Positions 17,287-25,955 of a stretch of 46,215 nucleotides of DNA are shown piece by piece. The notes beneath the pieces are model-generated. The model saw nothing but the letters and a program-made list of their open reading frames with translations, was not told where the DNA came from and searched no databases. The position numbers and the translations under genes are program-made. Position 1 is the stretch's first letter; each line of letters begins with the position of its first letter. The stretch is from Bacillus sp. (in: firmicutes). Lineage in GTDB: Bacteria; Bacillota; Bacilli; Bacillales; Bacillaceae. The DNA is taken from assembly GCA_031180805.1 (NCBI GenBank), contig JAPSLL010000032.1:1-46215 (forward strand). The letters run 5' to 3'.

Positions 17287-17376
17287 TGTCCACATTATTC
17301 ATAACTTTTCCACATTAATGTAAACGTTTTACAAAATATTAGAAGAAATTTACCGAATTCAACACGGTTATCCACT
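17257..17376. promoter_or_regulatory. Cluster of five DnaA-box-like 9-mers
   Basis: Within 120 bases there is one perfect DnaA box (TGTGGATAA at 17257-17265, the complement of TTATCCACA) and four 9-mers each one base off: TTACCCACA (17274-17282), TTGTCCACA (17286-17294), TTTTCCACA (17306-17314) and TTATCCACT (17368-17376). Four lie in the same orientation. Such density is far above chance. DnaA-box clusters outside oriC that titrate DnaA are known in B. subtilis; this function is inferred here. Confidence 0.7.
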
Positions 17377-17440
17377 TATAGCTGCTGAGCAATAGGCAGT
17401 TGTCCCCAATACCTGTTATTCGCTAATTACTTAAAAATAA

Positions 17441-17467
17441 AAAAGCTCGCTGAATACGAGCTTTTAT
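17441..17467 (-). terminator. Terminator of the DMT exporter gene
   Basis: AAAAGCTCG (17441-17449) pairs with CGAGCTTTT (17457-17465). On the minus strand a T-rich run follows. It overlaps the stop codon of the gene. Confidence 0.85.
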
Positions 17468-18450
17468 GTAGAAAATCGTTTCGTTGAAGCAGCAGCTTTT
17501 CCTACTTTAACTACCTTTGTTCGTGTTATATAACTATGCAACACTAAGCCTACGACTACTAATAGGATGCCAATTAAGGATATGACTGTAGGAAGTGGCG
17601 TATGTAAGAACATAATTTCACCGAATAGGACAAAAACAACTTGAATTGATTGTGTTGCTTCAACAGCTGATAGCTTTGCCATATCGTGTTGAACTAAAGT
17701 AGTTGCTTGGAAGAAGAGCAGAGTTGCAATAACTCCAGAGCAAATAGCAATAATAAATGATTGAATCGTTTGTGTCCTAGATGGAGCACCAGAAGTAAAT
17801 AGTGCGATAACGGCTAACAATATCCAAAAAGGCATACTGCAGATTGTCATACCGAGAACACGCTGAAAGACATCTATTTTTTTACCACTTAACTCCATCA
17901 TTTTGCGATTTCCTAACGGATAAGCAAAGGAGGCAATGATAATTGGGATTGTACATAATAAAACGGGCTTTAATGAAAGAGTTGTCGCATGTTCAATTTG
18001 CATAAGTGCAACACCGGCAATAATAATGAATGACATAAAAAGCCCCTTCATAGGGATTTTCCCCTTCACCTTGATTACACCATTTTCTGTCTGTCTTTCT
18101 TCATAAAAGAACGGAACGAGAAGTGAGCCTGATAAAATCGTAATTTGCCATGTTGCAGAAACTAACCAGCCTGGTCCATATGCTCCGGCAAAGCATATCG
18201 GTGCATAAAAGAGGCCGAATCCAATTGTCCCCCAAAGCACCCATTGCTTAGGATGCTTTTTCATTTCTTCTAATAGAGGCTGCCATCCCTTTCTCCCTAA
18301 TACGATTAAAAACAAAAAGGGGAGCATAAAAAAGTAACGCAATGATGCGCTCCATAGCCAGCTTCCTCCTGATAATTCCATAGAACGATTCAAGACAAAT
18401 GTAAAAGCAAAAAAGAATGATGAACAAATTCCAAGAAGAATAGCTTTCAA
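17464..18450 (-). CDS. DMT-superfamily multidrug-efflux-like transporter
   Basis: A 328-residue membrane protein with about ten hydrophobic segments, built of two EamA-like halves ('GICSSFFFAFTFVLNRSMEL' at the start; 'SFAYPLGNRKMMELSGKK' in the second half). It resembles the putative multidrug-resistance efflux (EmrE-like) branch of the drug/metabolite transporter superfamily. The substrate is unknown. It begins with TTG, supported by GAGGTGG six bases upstream. The last ~20 residues are basic and cytoplasmic. It is monocistronic with its own terminator. Confidence 0.83.
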   Translation of the reverse strand: MKAILLGICSSFFFAFTFVLNRSMELSGGSWLWSASLRYFFMLPFLFLIVLGRKGWQPLLEEMKKHPKQWVLWGTIGFGLFYAPICFAGAYGPGWLVSATWQITILSGSLLVPFFYEERQTENGVIKVKGKIPMKGLFMSFIIIAGVALMQIEHATTLSLKPVLLCTIPIIIASFAYPLGNRKMMELSGKKIDVFQRVLGMTICSMPFWILLAVIALFTSGAPSRTQTIQSFIIAICSGVIATLLFFQATTLVQHDMAKLSAVEATQSIQVVFVLFGEIMFLHTPLPTVISLIGILLVVVGLVLHSYITRTKVVKVGKAAASTKRFST

Positions 18451-18596
18451 AATTGACCACCTCAGCTTTTGAATGAATGGATAAATTATATAACACTAGT
18501 AAGCTCATTACGAATTAGATAGTTTAGAAGAAAAATGTGATAATTTCTATCCTCAAGAATAATATGTACAAGCACACTTTTTTGGAGGAATAGAGA

Positions 18597-19220
18597 ATGA
18601 ACATGATATTTAGTTATATTTTTCTAGGACTATCTTTAGCAGCCCCTATTGGACCGATAAATGCAGCACAAATAGATAAAGGGATTAAAGGGGGGTTTTT
18701 AAATGCTTGGCTAGTAGGCCTTGGAGCAACGATGGCAGATATCGTCTACATGCTACTCGTATATTTAGGCTTAGTTCATTTTCTGGAAATCCCATTTATG
18801 AAAGCATTTTTGTGGTTATTTGGATTTTTTGTATTAGTCTATACAGGGATAGAGAGCCTTATTAGTGCAGGGAAATTAACATTACAAGGAAAACGCTCAA
18901 ATGTAACCTATTCAAGATCATTTATTTCTGGCTTTTTTATGTCATTAGCTAATCCTCTCACTATTTTATTTTGGCTAGGAATTTATGGTTCCGTATTAGC
19001 GAATGCTGTCGAGGCTTATAGTATGAAACAGCTTATGATAAATAGCTTTGCGATTATTTTAGGACTTTTGATTTGGGATTTTACGATGGCTTGTGTTGCC
19101 AGTACATTTAGAAGATTTTTAACAAATAGATTGCTAATTGGTATTTCTTATTTGTCAGGTTTATCTTTAATAGGTTTTGGATTGTATTTTGGCTATCAAG
19201 CATTTAAGCTACTCTTTTAA
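18597..19220 (+). CDS. LysE-family exporter
   Basis: A 207-residue membrane protein with six hydrophobic segments and the LysE/RhtB N-terminal signature 'LGLSLAAPIGPINAAQIDKG'. A second landmark, 'SGFFMSLANPLTILFWLGIYG', lies near the middle. The family exports amino acids or related small molecules; the substrate is not predictable. TTTGGAGGAA precedes the ATG. It is divergent from the DMT exporter (about 146 bases apart) and appears independent of the minus-strand genes behind it. Confidence 0.85.
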   Translation: MNMIFSYIFLGLSLAAPIGPINAAQIDKGIKGGFLNAWLVGLGATMADIVYMLLVYLGLVHFLEIPFMKAFLWLFGFFVLVYTGIESLISAGKLTLQGKRSNVTYSRSFISGFFMSLANPLTILFWLGIYGSVLANAVEAYSMKQLMINSFAIILGLLIWDFTMACVASTFRRFLTNRLLIGISYLSGLSLIGFGLYFGYQAFKLLF

Positions 19221-19263
19221 CGGAAGGCAAAAGGGAGGAAGCCTCAGAAGAGACGCCCCCCAT

Positions 19264-19722
19264 TTACTTATTCTCAAGATATGAACTAATAAGTCCGATC
19301 ACAATTCCTAGCAAAGCACCACCTGCAACCTCAGCAGGCTGATGGCCTAATAGTTCATTCAATTCTTTTTCTTGTTTTACATGGAAGATTCCAGGTAAAT
19401 GGCCAGAAAGCACTTCAATATCAGCATCTATATCATTGACGATTTTTGCTATTTCACCAGTATGTCTACGGATTCCTTGAGCATCATACATAACGATAAT
19501 TCCGAATATGACTGCTAAAGCTGCATCAATAGAGTCCCAGCCTTTTTTCGATGCTACATATGTTGCAAGTGCAGATACACCAGCCGAATGGGAGCTTGGC
19601 ATGCCACCTGTTGAAAAAATTGGTCTCCAATCCCATACGCCATTTTCCTTACGATGTGTAAAGATTTTTAACCCTTGAGCAATACCTATTCCTGAAAGAG
19701 CAGTCCATATTCCTCGATTCAT
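19264..19722 (-). CDS. yuiD: Divergent PAP2-family membrane protein YuiD
   Basis: A 152-residue protein of the DUF212 (divergent PAP2 phosphatase-like) family. Diagnostic stretches are 'QGLKIFTHRKENG', 'STGGMPSSHSAGVSALAT' (the PSSH phosphatase motif) and 'YDAQGIRRHTGEIAKIVND'. Several hydrophobic segments place it in the membrane. A lipid-phosphate phosphatase function is suggested by the fold but not established. The ATG at 19722 is preferred over an in-frame GTG at 19731, because the GAGGTGA box overlaps the GTG. Confidence 0.88.
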   Translation of the reverse strand: MNRGIWTALSGIGIAQGLKIFTHRKENGVWDWRPIFSTGGMPSSHSAGVSALATYVASKKGWDSIDAALAVIFGIIVMYDAQGIRRHTGEIAKIVNDIDADIEVLSGHLPGIFHVKQEKELNELLGHQPAEVAGGALLGIVIGLISSYLENK

Positions 19723-19879
19723 CACATTCACCTCATATAGTTAGTGTTTAACAAATCGAATATGATATGCATCCAAAAAGCTTTATCAGGATTTCAAATG
19801 GCAAGGGTTAAAAATCGAAAGTCAGTTTGCCATGAAGATATTATTTTTCGGGAAATAATTTGTCTTTTTTAGTCGATAA

Positions 19880-20467
19880 TTAAATTTCTTGTCGACTAAT
19901 CCATTTCGGCAATACGGTTGGAACGTACTGTTTAAATTTATCAAGTAATATATTTGGTTGTTCTTCAACAATTAATAGTGAGTGATATTCTTCCTTTAAA
20001 AATTGCTGGTCAATCATATGATTGAAAAAGTCGAGAAGCTTATCATAGTAATGATTTGTGTTTAAGATGCCAATTGGTTTTTGGTGTTCACCAAGCTGAG
20101 CCCAAGTATATACTTCAAAAAACTCTTCCATTGTTCCTGGTCCGCCCGGTAGGACAATAAACCCATCGGATAATTCTTCCATTTTCGCCTTGCGCTCATG
20201 CATTGTATTGACGATGATTAACTCTGATAGACCTTTATGAGCAATTTCACGCTCCATTAACATTGTTGGAATTACTCCAATTACTTCTCCGCCTGCTTTT
20301 AATGAAGCGTTTGCGACAGCACCCATAATCCCAACTTTAGATCCGCCGTATACAAGTGTAATCCCTTCTTTAGCTAGTTGGGTTCCAAGACGTACGGCAT
20401 CCTGTTCATACAAAATAGAAGCACCATGGTTAGAACCACAAAATACACTTACACGTTTCAACCTCAT
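19880..20467 (-). CDS. LOG-family (lysine-decarboxylase-like) protein
   Basis: A 195-residue Rossmann-type protein with the LOG signature 'LPGGPGTMEEFFEVYTWAQL' (PGGxGTxxE) and the N-terminal 'VSVFCGSNHG' nucleotide-binding start. Biochemically studied relatives cleave ribose-5-phosphate from nucleoside monophosphates such as cytokinin nucleotides. In Bacillus (YvdD type) the role is unclear, and it is not a lysine decarboxylase. The ATG at 20467 is favoured by AAAGGA at 20472-20477. TTGTAT-N16-TATACT on the minus strand just upstream is a possible promoter. Confidence 0.88.
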   Translation of the reverse strand: MRLKRVSVFCGSNHGASILYEQDAVRLGTQLAKEGITLVYGGSKVGIMGAVANASLKAGGEVIGVIPTMLMEREIAHKGLSELIIVNTMHERKAKMEELSDGFIVLPGGPGTMEEFFEVYTWAQLGEHQKPIGILNTNHYYDKLLDFFNHMIDQQFLKEEYHSLLIVEEQPNILLDKFKQYVPTVLPKWISRQEI

Positions 20468-20470
20468 CAC

Positions 20471-21007
20471 ATCCTTTGAAATTTTTGCCTAAGTATAACT
20501 CCTATTTATAATAATACAACCTCGATTAAGCGTGGGATAGAGACATGTTGAATAGGAACTGGTAATTGTCAATAACGATTGACGACAAGTTAGTAGTTGG
20601 TAATCCAATGAAGATGTACCTTATGTATTTGCCTCGATCGGCCTCATCCCACGACTTGGCTGCTACAACTGTAGTCTTTGTACTTGTTGGTCAAATCATC
20701 GAGCCCGGCAATAAAGGCAGATAAAACCGACATATGTAACCTTCATTGTACAACCATCATTTATAGTTTAGTTTCTTTTGAATAAATTGGGAACCATTTT
20801 TAAAAATCAATTTCTAAGATTACTGAAGAATAAGTCATTTTTTATTTGGAAAATACTATGAGTTTTTTGGAACCGTTTTGTTTTTGAGACGTAAATAAAT
20901 GAGGAAGAGATATAGGAGGAAATAAATTTCTAGGTGGGTCAGACTTCATTGGGATGTTCCTTAAATATATCCCTTCGAGAACTTATTTTTGAAAAGGGGA
21001 CAAGCAT
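20471..21007. other. Non-coding stretch with a long-range inverted repeat
   Basis: No gene I can support. CGTGGGAT (20531-20538) and ATCCCACG (20646-20653) are a perfect inverted repeat bounding 123 bases, with an internal GTCAAT/ATTGAC hairpin. A 29-codon ORF on the minus strand (MSVLSAFIAGLDDLTNKYKD...) ends inside it, and open frames on both strands nearby are short and interrupted. An AGGAGG at about 20915 precedes no sensible frame. Confidence 0.4.
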
Positions 21008-21433
21008 ATGGTAGTCGTGAGTACATCAAATTATTATGTTAGAGCTTATAGCTGTAGTGGTCAATCAGTATCGACAAACAATTTGCAGTCAGAATCCTCG
21101 GGTTATACGTGGATTATTAATCAGGGATGGAAGGGCTATATACAGGAAGGAAAATCCGGTGGGGAAACATTAGGAGTTGTTCTAAATGATACAAAAATAG
21201 ATTTTAGCAGCTCTTATTTAGCTAAAAAAGGGTATTCAGGTAATATATCATCTTATGTAAAAGGAATTCAAGCGGCATTAAATTGTCTTGGGTATGATGC
21301 GGGTCAACCAGACGGAATATTCGGAGCAAATACAGAAGCTGCCGTAAAAGCCTTTCAGCGAAATAAAGGATTAACAGTAGATGGTATTGTTGGAAAACAG
21401 ACCTATCATTATTTATCGTTTGCATCAAGCTAA
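21008..21433 (+). CDS. Protein with C-terminal peptidoglycan-binding domain
   Basis: A 141-residue protein. The last ~55 residues are a PG_binding_1 domain: 'VKGIQAALNCLGYDAGQPDG', then 'IFGANTEAAVKAFQRNKGL' and 'TVDGIVGKQTYHYL'. The first ~75 residues are Ser/Tyr/Asn-rich and not recognised. There is no signal peptide, and the frame is closed by a TGA shortly upstream, so export would need another route, or the protein acts inside (for example in the mother cell or spore). AAAAGGGG lies eight bases before the ATG. Possibly a truncated relative of a cell-wall hydrolase. Confidence 0.7.
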   Translation: MVVVSTSNYYVRAYSCSGQSVSTNNLQSESSGYTWIINQGWKGYIQEGKSGGETLGVVLNDTKIDFSSSYLAKKGYSGNISSYVKGIQAALNCLGYDAGQPDGIFGANTEAAVKAFQRNKGLTVDGIVGKQTYHYLSFASS

Positions 21434-21435
21434 AA

Positions 21436-21490
21436 AAAATTTGAAGGGTCAGGCACCATTTGTATTTGGTTTCCTGACCCTTCAATAGCC
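21436..21490. terminator. Bidirectional terminator
   Basis: TTGAAGGGTCAGG (21441-21453) pairs perfectly with CCTGACCCTTCAA (21473-21485). The minus strand is followed by a run of eight T. It separates the convergent peptidoglycan-binding and anti-sigma genes. Confidence 0.88.
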
Positions 21491-21508
21491 TTTTGTGCTA
21501 TACCTTAT

Positions 21509-22363
21509 CTATTGTATCGTCTCATCAACTATTTTTGCTCCTTCTGGGGCAATAAAGTCAAATAGCTTGTGATCCTTCTCAACTTCAATAACTTTAAATT
21601 CCTTAAGGAACTCGTTCTCCTCGCGTTTTCCGTTTGTAATTTCAACGACTTTTAATAACATCCTAGTCTCCTTATCAAACCAATATTCGCTTTGAAAATC
21701 CTTTGATTCCTTAACAAGATAGACTTCAACAGTACGATTTGCATATGATTTTTCTCCTAAATAACTTATTACGTCAGAATTTATATCCTTGAACATATCG
21801 ATCATCGGATTTTTCCCGTTTTGTTCTTGAATAAGAAATATATTGTCCTTTTTCGAATAAGTAGCAAAATATTTTCCATCAGATATAATAAAATCTCCAT
21901 TTTCATATTGAATTCGAATATGTTTTCCCGAGGCATAGCTGATCACTTCACCTTGAGGTTGTTGTGATTTTGTATAGGTTATTTTTTCGGTTTTAGACGT
22001 TTCATTTTCAGGTTCTAAAGGTTCCATATTTTTTATTAAGTATTCGACAATGACTTCATTTATCGTTGATTCGATAACAGCCCTCACAGAATCATTATTC
22101 CAGACTAGTAAAAAAACGATGAACATCGATGCACAGGCGAGCAATGCCGGTCTCAATATTACAGGAATGCTTTTATTTTTATTAGCGGATAGCGGTATCG
22201 CTTCATCCATAAGTAGGACGTCTAGTCCTTCCTCTAATAATAAGTATTGGTCAAAATAGGTTTCACACGTTGAACATGTCTCGATGTGGTCTAACAGCTG
22301 ATTTTGTTCACTCTCTGTTAGCTGGTCAAACATAAGGATTCTATTTTGCTTTCGACAGGTCAT
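21509..22363 (-). CDS. Anti-sigma factor (zinc-finger, membrane-anchored)
   Basis: A 284-residue regulator. Residues 1-45 form a short cytoplasmic anti-sigma domain with a zinc-binding H-x3-C-x2-C in 'DHIETCSTCETYF'. There is one membrane helix at about residues 70-87 ('PALLACASMFIVFLLVW') and a ~190-residue external domain of the lipoprotein/DUF4367-like beta type ('YWFDKETRMLLKV'). It would hold the ECF sigma factor at the membrane until an envelope signal triggers release. The start ATG shares one base with the sigma stop codon (TAATG), so the two are translationally coupled. Confidence 0.85.
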   Translation of the reverse strand: MTCRKQNRILMFDQLTESEQNQLLDHIETCSTCETYFDQYLLLEEGLDVLLMDEAIPLSANKNKSIPVILRPALLACASMFIVFLLVWNNDSVRAVIESTINEVIVEYLIKNMEPLEPENETSKTEKITYTKSQQPQGEVISYASGKHIRIQYENGDFIISDGKYFATYSKKDNIFLIQEQNGKNPMIDMFKDINSDVISYLGEKSYANRTVEVYLVKESKDFQSEYWFDKETRMLLKVVEITNGKREENEFLKEFKVIEVEKDHKLFDFIAPEGAKIVDETIQ

Positions 22364-22878
22364 TACAACACCCCCTTATCAATTAGATGGTCCATCATTT
22401 TTTTTCTTCCACGAAATATTTTTGTTTTTACTTTACCGAGAGAAAGGTTTTTTAGCTGTGCAATTTCCTGGTATGAATACCCTTTGTTACGGAGAATAAA
22501 GATTTCTCTTGTTTCTTCATCAAGTAAGTGGAAGACCTGATTAATATGCTGGACCTGCTCTTTTGATATAAGTTGTCTCTCCGGTGTATCTAGTGTTTTT
22601 TCCTGTTGGTATCCATCGCTAACCTGTTGATGTACTTCTTGATGACGTTTTAATTTTCTAAGATGATCATAGGCGGTGTTTTTAGTAAGAATTGTTATCC
22701 ATGCTTCAATATTTTTAGGAATCTCATGATCCCGTTTTTGAAAGTAAGTGTAGATTTTGATACTTGCATCTTGAACAATATCTTCTACCAGAGAGGGATT
22801 TTTGATGATATTTTTCGTTACCTTAATAATTTTTGCTCGATGTGTCTCGATCAACTGTGTAATTGTCTCTTTGTCCAA
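22363..22878 (-). CDS. ECF-type RNA polymerase sigma factor
   Basis: A 171-residue group IV sigma factor. Region 2 is about residues 15-80 ('PSLVEDIVQDASIKIYTYFQ', 'WITILTKNTAYDHLRKLKR'). Region 4 is about 115-165 ('LLDEETREIFILRNKGYSYQ' and 'EIAQLKNLSLGKVKTKIFRG'). It is SigV/SigW-like in size, but I cannot name the ortholog. The likely start is TTG (22878) after AGGGGGG. The gene is followed by its anti-sigma partner and preceded by an ECF-type promoter, so it is probably autoregulated. The regulon is unknown; envelope stress is the usual theme. Confidence 0.9.
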   Translation of the reverse strand: MDKETITQLIETHRAKIIKVTKNIIKNPSLVEDIVQDASIKIYTYFQKRDHEIPKNIEAWITILTKNTAYDHLRKLKRHQEVHQQVSDGYQQEKTLDTPERQLISKEQVQHINQVFHLLDEETREIFILRNKGYSYQEIAQLKNLSLGKVKTKIFRGRKKMMDHLIDKGVL

Positions 22879-23260
22879 AATTGTTTCCCCCCTAGCTTCA
22901 TTTAAAAGACGTATAAAGATTGAAGATGTTTCGTTTTGTTTTCATAAAAGAGAAAAAAGTAGTGAAACTAAAATGATGTTAGTAACGACTAACAGGTATG
23001 AAATTACAGTTTTATTAGTGGCCTTGTGCCTAATAGGAACATACATATAATTGAAAAGCCAAAAAAATCTTAAGCGAACGTATGTTATATATGTAACTAT
23101 CTTGATTATGACATATATTCCCTAAATGACCTTTAGGAATTTTTGTTCATAATGGGTTAAAGAAAGTAAAACTTAGTTGAGTAAATATAGATTCATGGCT
23201 AACAATTTCTATGTAAAGTGATAAAATAGGAATGATTAAACTCGAGGAGGAAGTCTAAAA
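22879..23260. other. Divergent intergenic region, sigma operon / ddl
   Basis: It contains the ECF promoter described separately and the ddl ribosome binding site GAGGAGGA (23243-23251). TAAAAT at 23223 may be a ddl -10 box. I see no gene. A 25-codon hydrophobic frame ending at 23050 has no ribosome binding site. Confidence 0.5.
22908..22932 (-). promoter_or_regulatory. ECF-type promoter of the sigma/anti-sigma operon
   Basis: On the minus strand, GAAAC (complement of 22928-22932), a 16-base spacer and CGTC (complement of 22908-22911) match the ECF pattern GAAAC-N16-CGT, about 30 bases before the TTG start. It suggests autoregulation. Confidence 0.65.
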
Positions 23261-24337
23261 ATGAAAATGAAATTAGGTCTTATCTACGGTGGGAAGTCTG
23301 CAGAGCATCAAGTATCATTGCAAACAGCCCTTGCAGTTATAAATGCGTTAGATTTTAACAAGTTTGAAATACATCCTATATATATATCAGATAAAGGTGA
23401 GTGGATTAGAGGGGGAGCATTACAAGAGCCAATTAAGGAAGTAAGTGTACTTAAGCTTGAACAAGGAAGTTTGTTTTCCCCAGTCTCATTAAACTCAGAT
23501 TTATTCCCTACAACTGTTGAAGCGGAAAAGCTAGATGTGATTTTCCCATTATTACACGGACCTAATGGAGAGGACGGTACTGTACAGGGGCTTCTAGAGT
23601 TATTGAATATTCCGTATGTTGGGAATGGTGTTTTAGCATCTGCAGCTGGAATGGATAAAGTAGTCATGAAAAATTTATTTGCACAAGCTGGTTTAGCACA
23701 AGCAAATTATGTATCTTTTATTAAGAGCGATTTTGAAAGTAACCAAGAACAAGCCTATAAGGAAGTAGAAGAACAATTAGGTTATCCTTGCTTTGTGAAG
23801 CCTGCCAATTTAGGGTCAAGTGTAGGGATTAGCAAATGTAAAGACAGAGCTGAGCTTGAGGTTGCCTTCAAGGAAGCGTTTGAATACGATCGGAAAGTAA
23901 TTATCGAAGAGGGGATAGTTGGTCGGGAAATCGAAATTGCTGTAATTGGAAATGACAATCCACAATGCTCTGTAGTAGGAGAAATTGCCCCTAAAAAAGA
24001 ATTTTATGATTATAAGGCAAAATATGAAGATGGCGACACAGATTTAATTATTCCTACACAGTTATCTCAAGATGAATATGAAACAATTAAAGACATGGCA
24101 ATTAAAGCCTTTAAAGCAATTGACGGCTCTGGTTTAGTTCGTGCAGACTTCTTTCTAACTGAGGATGGGAAGGCAATAATCAATGAAGTAAATACAATGC
24201 CAGGATTTACACCTTACAGTATGTTCCCGTTATTATGGAAAGAGAGTGGTATTAACTATCCTAACCTTATTGAAGAGCTCGTTGACTTAGCGCTTGAACG
24301 TTATGAACAAAAACAACAAATCAAATATACATTTTAA
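23261..24337 (+). CDS. ddl: D-alanine--D-alanine ligase
   Basis: A 358-residue cytoplasmic ATP-grasp enzyme that joins two D-Ala with ATP for the peptidoglycan stem peptide. Visible landmarks: the N-terminal '[16 protein letters not shown]' (Ser/His of the first D-Ala site), '[20 protein letters not shown]' (H-G-x-x-G-E-D-G), '[16 protein letters not shown]' (ATP-binding Lys and Ser loop) and '[17 protein letters not shown]' (metal ligands). The loop '[15 protein letters not shown]' carries Tyr, as in D-Ala-D-Ala rather than D-Ala-D-Lac enzymes. It is followed by murF, the next user of the dipeptide. Confidence 0.97.
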   Translation: MKMKLGLIYGGKSAEHQVSLQTALAVINALDFNKFEIHPIYISDKGEWIRGGALQEPIKEVSVLKLEQGSLFSPVSLNSDLFPTTVEAEKLDVIFPLLHGPNGEDGTVQGLLELLNIPYVGNGVLASAAGMDKVVMKNLFAQAGLAQANYVSFIKSDFESNQEQAYKEVEEQLGYPCFVKPANLGSSVGISKCKDRAELEVAFKEAFEYDRKVIIEEGIVGREIEIAVIGNDNPQCSVVGEIAPKKEFYDYKAKYEDGDTDLIIPTQLSQDEYETIKDMAIKAFKAIDGSGLVRADFFLTEDGKAIINEVNTMPGFTPYSMFPLLWKESGINYPNLIEELVDLALERYEQKQQIKYTF

Positions 24338-24367
24338 TCATCTTTTTATATAGAGTTTACAAAAGCT

Positions 24368-24405
24368 GGAACTGAATAGGGATCATATCAGTTCCTCTTT
24401 ATTTT
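24368..24405 (+). terminator. Weak terminator between ddl and murF
   Basis: GGAACTGA (24368-24375) pairs with TCAGTTCC (24388-24395), followed by TCTTTATTTT. Some read-through into murF is plausible. Confidence 0.6.
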
Positions 24406-24457
24406 GTGAAAAAGAAATGTTACATATTAGAAATGGTAAGAAAAAGGAGTGAAGAGA

Positions 24458-25822
24458 TTGATACGAAGAACATTATCTCATATTGAAAAAGCGGTACATG
24501 GCTGGGGGTTAGCTGAACCAGATTACAATCTTGAAATTTATGGGGTCACAACAGATTCCCGTGCAGTAATTAAGGGGAATTTGTTTTTTCCGCTTGTTGG
24601 AGAAAAATTTAATGGGCATGAATTTGTTGCAAGTGCATTAAAAAATGGTGCAAGTGCAATTATATGGCAGGAATCAGAAGGAAACCCTCCGAAAGATGTT
24701 CCAGTCATTTTTGTTAAAGATACATTACGTGCATTACAGCTGCTTGCAGAGGCTTACTTAAATGAAGTGAAACCAAAAATTGTAGGAATTACGGGAAGTA
24801 ATGGGAAGACAACAACGAAGGATATGGTCGCATCTGTTCTTGAAACAACCTATAAAGTTCATAAAACAAAGGGGAATTTCAATAATCATATAGGTTTACC
24901 AATAACTGTGCTAAATATGGAAGAGAAGACGGAGATAGCCATATTAGAAATGGGCATGAGCGGTAAAGGAGAAATAGAGCTGTTATCAAAAATTGCAAAA
25001 CCAGATGTAGCGATTATAACGAATATTGGTGAAGCACATCTGATGGATTTAGGCTCAAGGGAAGGAATTGCTGATGCTAAGCTAGAAATTGTAAAAGGTT
25101 TGAAGGAAGACGGCATCTTAATTTATCATGGTGATGAGCCACTTCTAGAAGAAAGAGTGCAGGCTTTACCTATTAAAACCATTACTTTTGGGGAACGCAG
25201 CCAAAACGACTTTGTTGCAACGAACATGAAGCAAGCGATTAACGGCACAAGCTTTCAAGTAAATAATGTAGAATACACAATACCTGTTTTAGGTAAGCAT
25301 AATGTTCTAAATGCTTTAGCAGCATATGCAGTCGCAAAGCATTTCGAAGTACAGGAGGATGCAATAATTCAAGGATTTAGCCAATTAAAGGTAACGGGAA
25401 TGAGATTAGAGCTCATAGAGACAGAGCAAGGTGTATCTTTCATTAATGATGCATATAATGCAAGCCCTAGCTCAATGAGGGCTGCAATCAATCTATTGGT
25501 GGATCTTGACGGTTTCAATCAAAAAATCGTTGTTTTAGGAGATATGCTTGAATTAGGAGAAGAAGAAAAGGAATATCACTATCAGATTGGGGCTTCTATT
25601 GATTCTGCTAAAATAGATTATGTGTTTACATATGGCTCATTAGGGAAGGAAATTGCTAGAGGTGCGGAAGAGAAATTTTCTCCAAATGTAATTCACCATT
25701 TTGATGATAAAAATGCGTTAATTAAACAACTAAAATCATATCTGCAACCTAAAGATATTGTTCTTGTTAAAGCATCACGTGGTATGAGGCTTGAAGAAGT
25801 AGTCAATGCACTAACTAATTGA
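24458..25822 (+). CDS. murF: UDP-MurNAc-tripeptide--D-alanyl-D-alanine ligase
   Basis: A 454-residue Mur ligase that adds D-Ala-D-Ala to UDP-MurNAc-tripeptide, the last cytoplasmic peptide step. Substrate-domain start 'VTTDSRAVIKGNLFFPLVGE'; ATP P-loop 'GITGSNGKTTTKDM' (about residue 110); 'HLMDLGSREGIADAKLEI'; C-terminal domain 'INDAYNASPSSMRAAI' and 'VLGDMLELGE'. The TTG at 24458 fits AAAGGAGTG six bases upstream and the usual MI(K/R)RT start. The GTG at 24449 overlaps that box. It works directly with the ddl product upstream. Confidence 0.95.
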   Translation: MIRRTLSHIEKAVHGWGLAEPDYNLEIYGVTTDSRAVIKGNLFFPLVGEKFNGHEFVASALKNGASAIIWQESEGNPPKDVPVIFVKDTLRALQLLAEAYLNEVKPKIVGITGSNGKTTTKDMVASVLETTYKVHKTKGNFNNHIGLPITVLNMEEKTEIAILEMGMSGKGEIELLSKIAKPDVAIITNIGEAHLMDLGSREGIADAKLEIVKGLKEDGILIYHGDEPLLEERVQALPIKTITFGERSQNDFVATNMKQAINGTSFQVNNVEYTIPVLGKHNVLNALAAYAVAKHFEVQEDAIIQGFSQLKVTGMRLELIETEQGVSFINDAYNASPSSMRAAINLLVDLDGFNQKIVVLGDMLELGEEEKEYHYQIGASIDSAKIDYVFTYGSLGKEIARGAEEKFSPNVIHHFDDKNALIKQLKSYLQPKDIVLVKASRGMRLEEVVNALTN

Positions 25823-25955
25823 AAAACATGTGGATGAAATTTTTATAAAAAGTGAATGATAACATTGTGGAAAACACCATTTCCTTACCTTCGAAAAATG
25901 ACATTTTGCCATATAAACGTGTGTGTATGCTTTCAAAGGGAGGTTTACATTTCAT

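Noticed and set aside
17319-17333. cre site TGTAAACGTTTTACA near the DnaA-box cluster
   Set aside because: It has one base too many compared with the 14-base cre consensus, and no carbon-metabolism gene is adjacent.
20637-20723. 29-codon minus-strand ORF (MSVLSAFIAGLDDLTNKYKD...)
   Set aside because: It looks somewhat protein-like and has a weak AAGG upstream, but it is very short and no family is recognised.
22973-23050. 25-codon hydrophobic peptide upstream of ddl
   Set aside because: No ribosome binding site, short, and in a frame open only by chance upstream.
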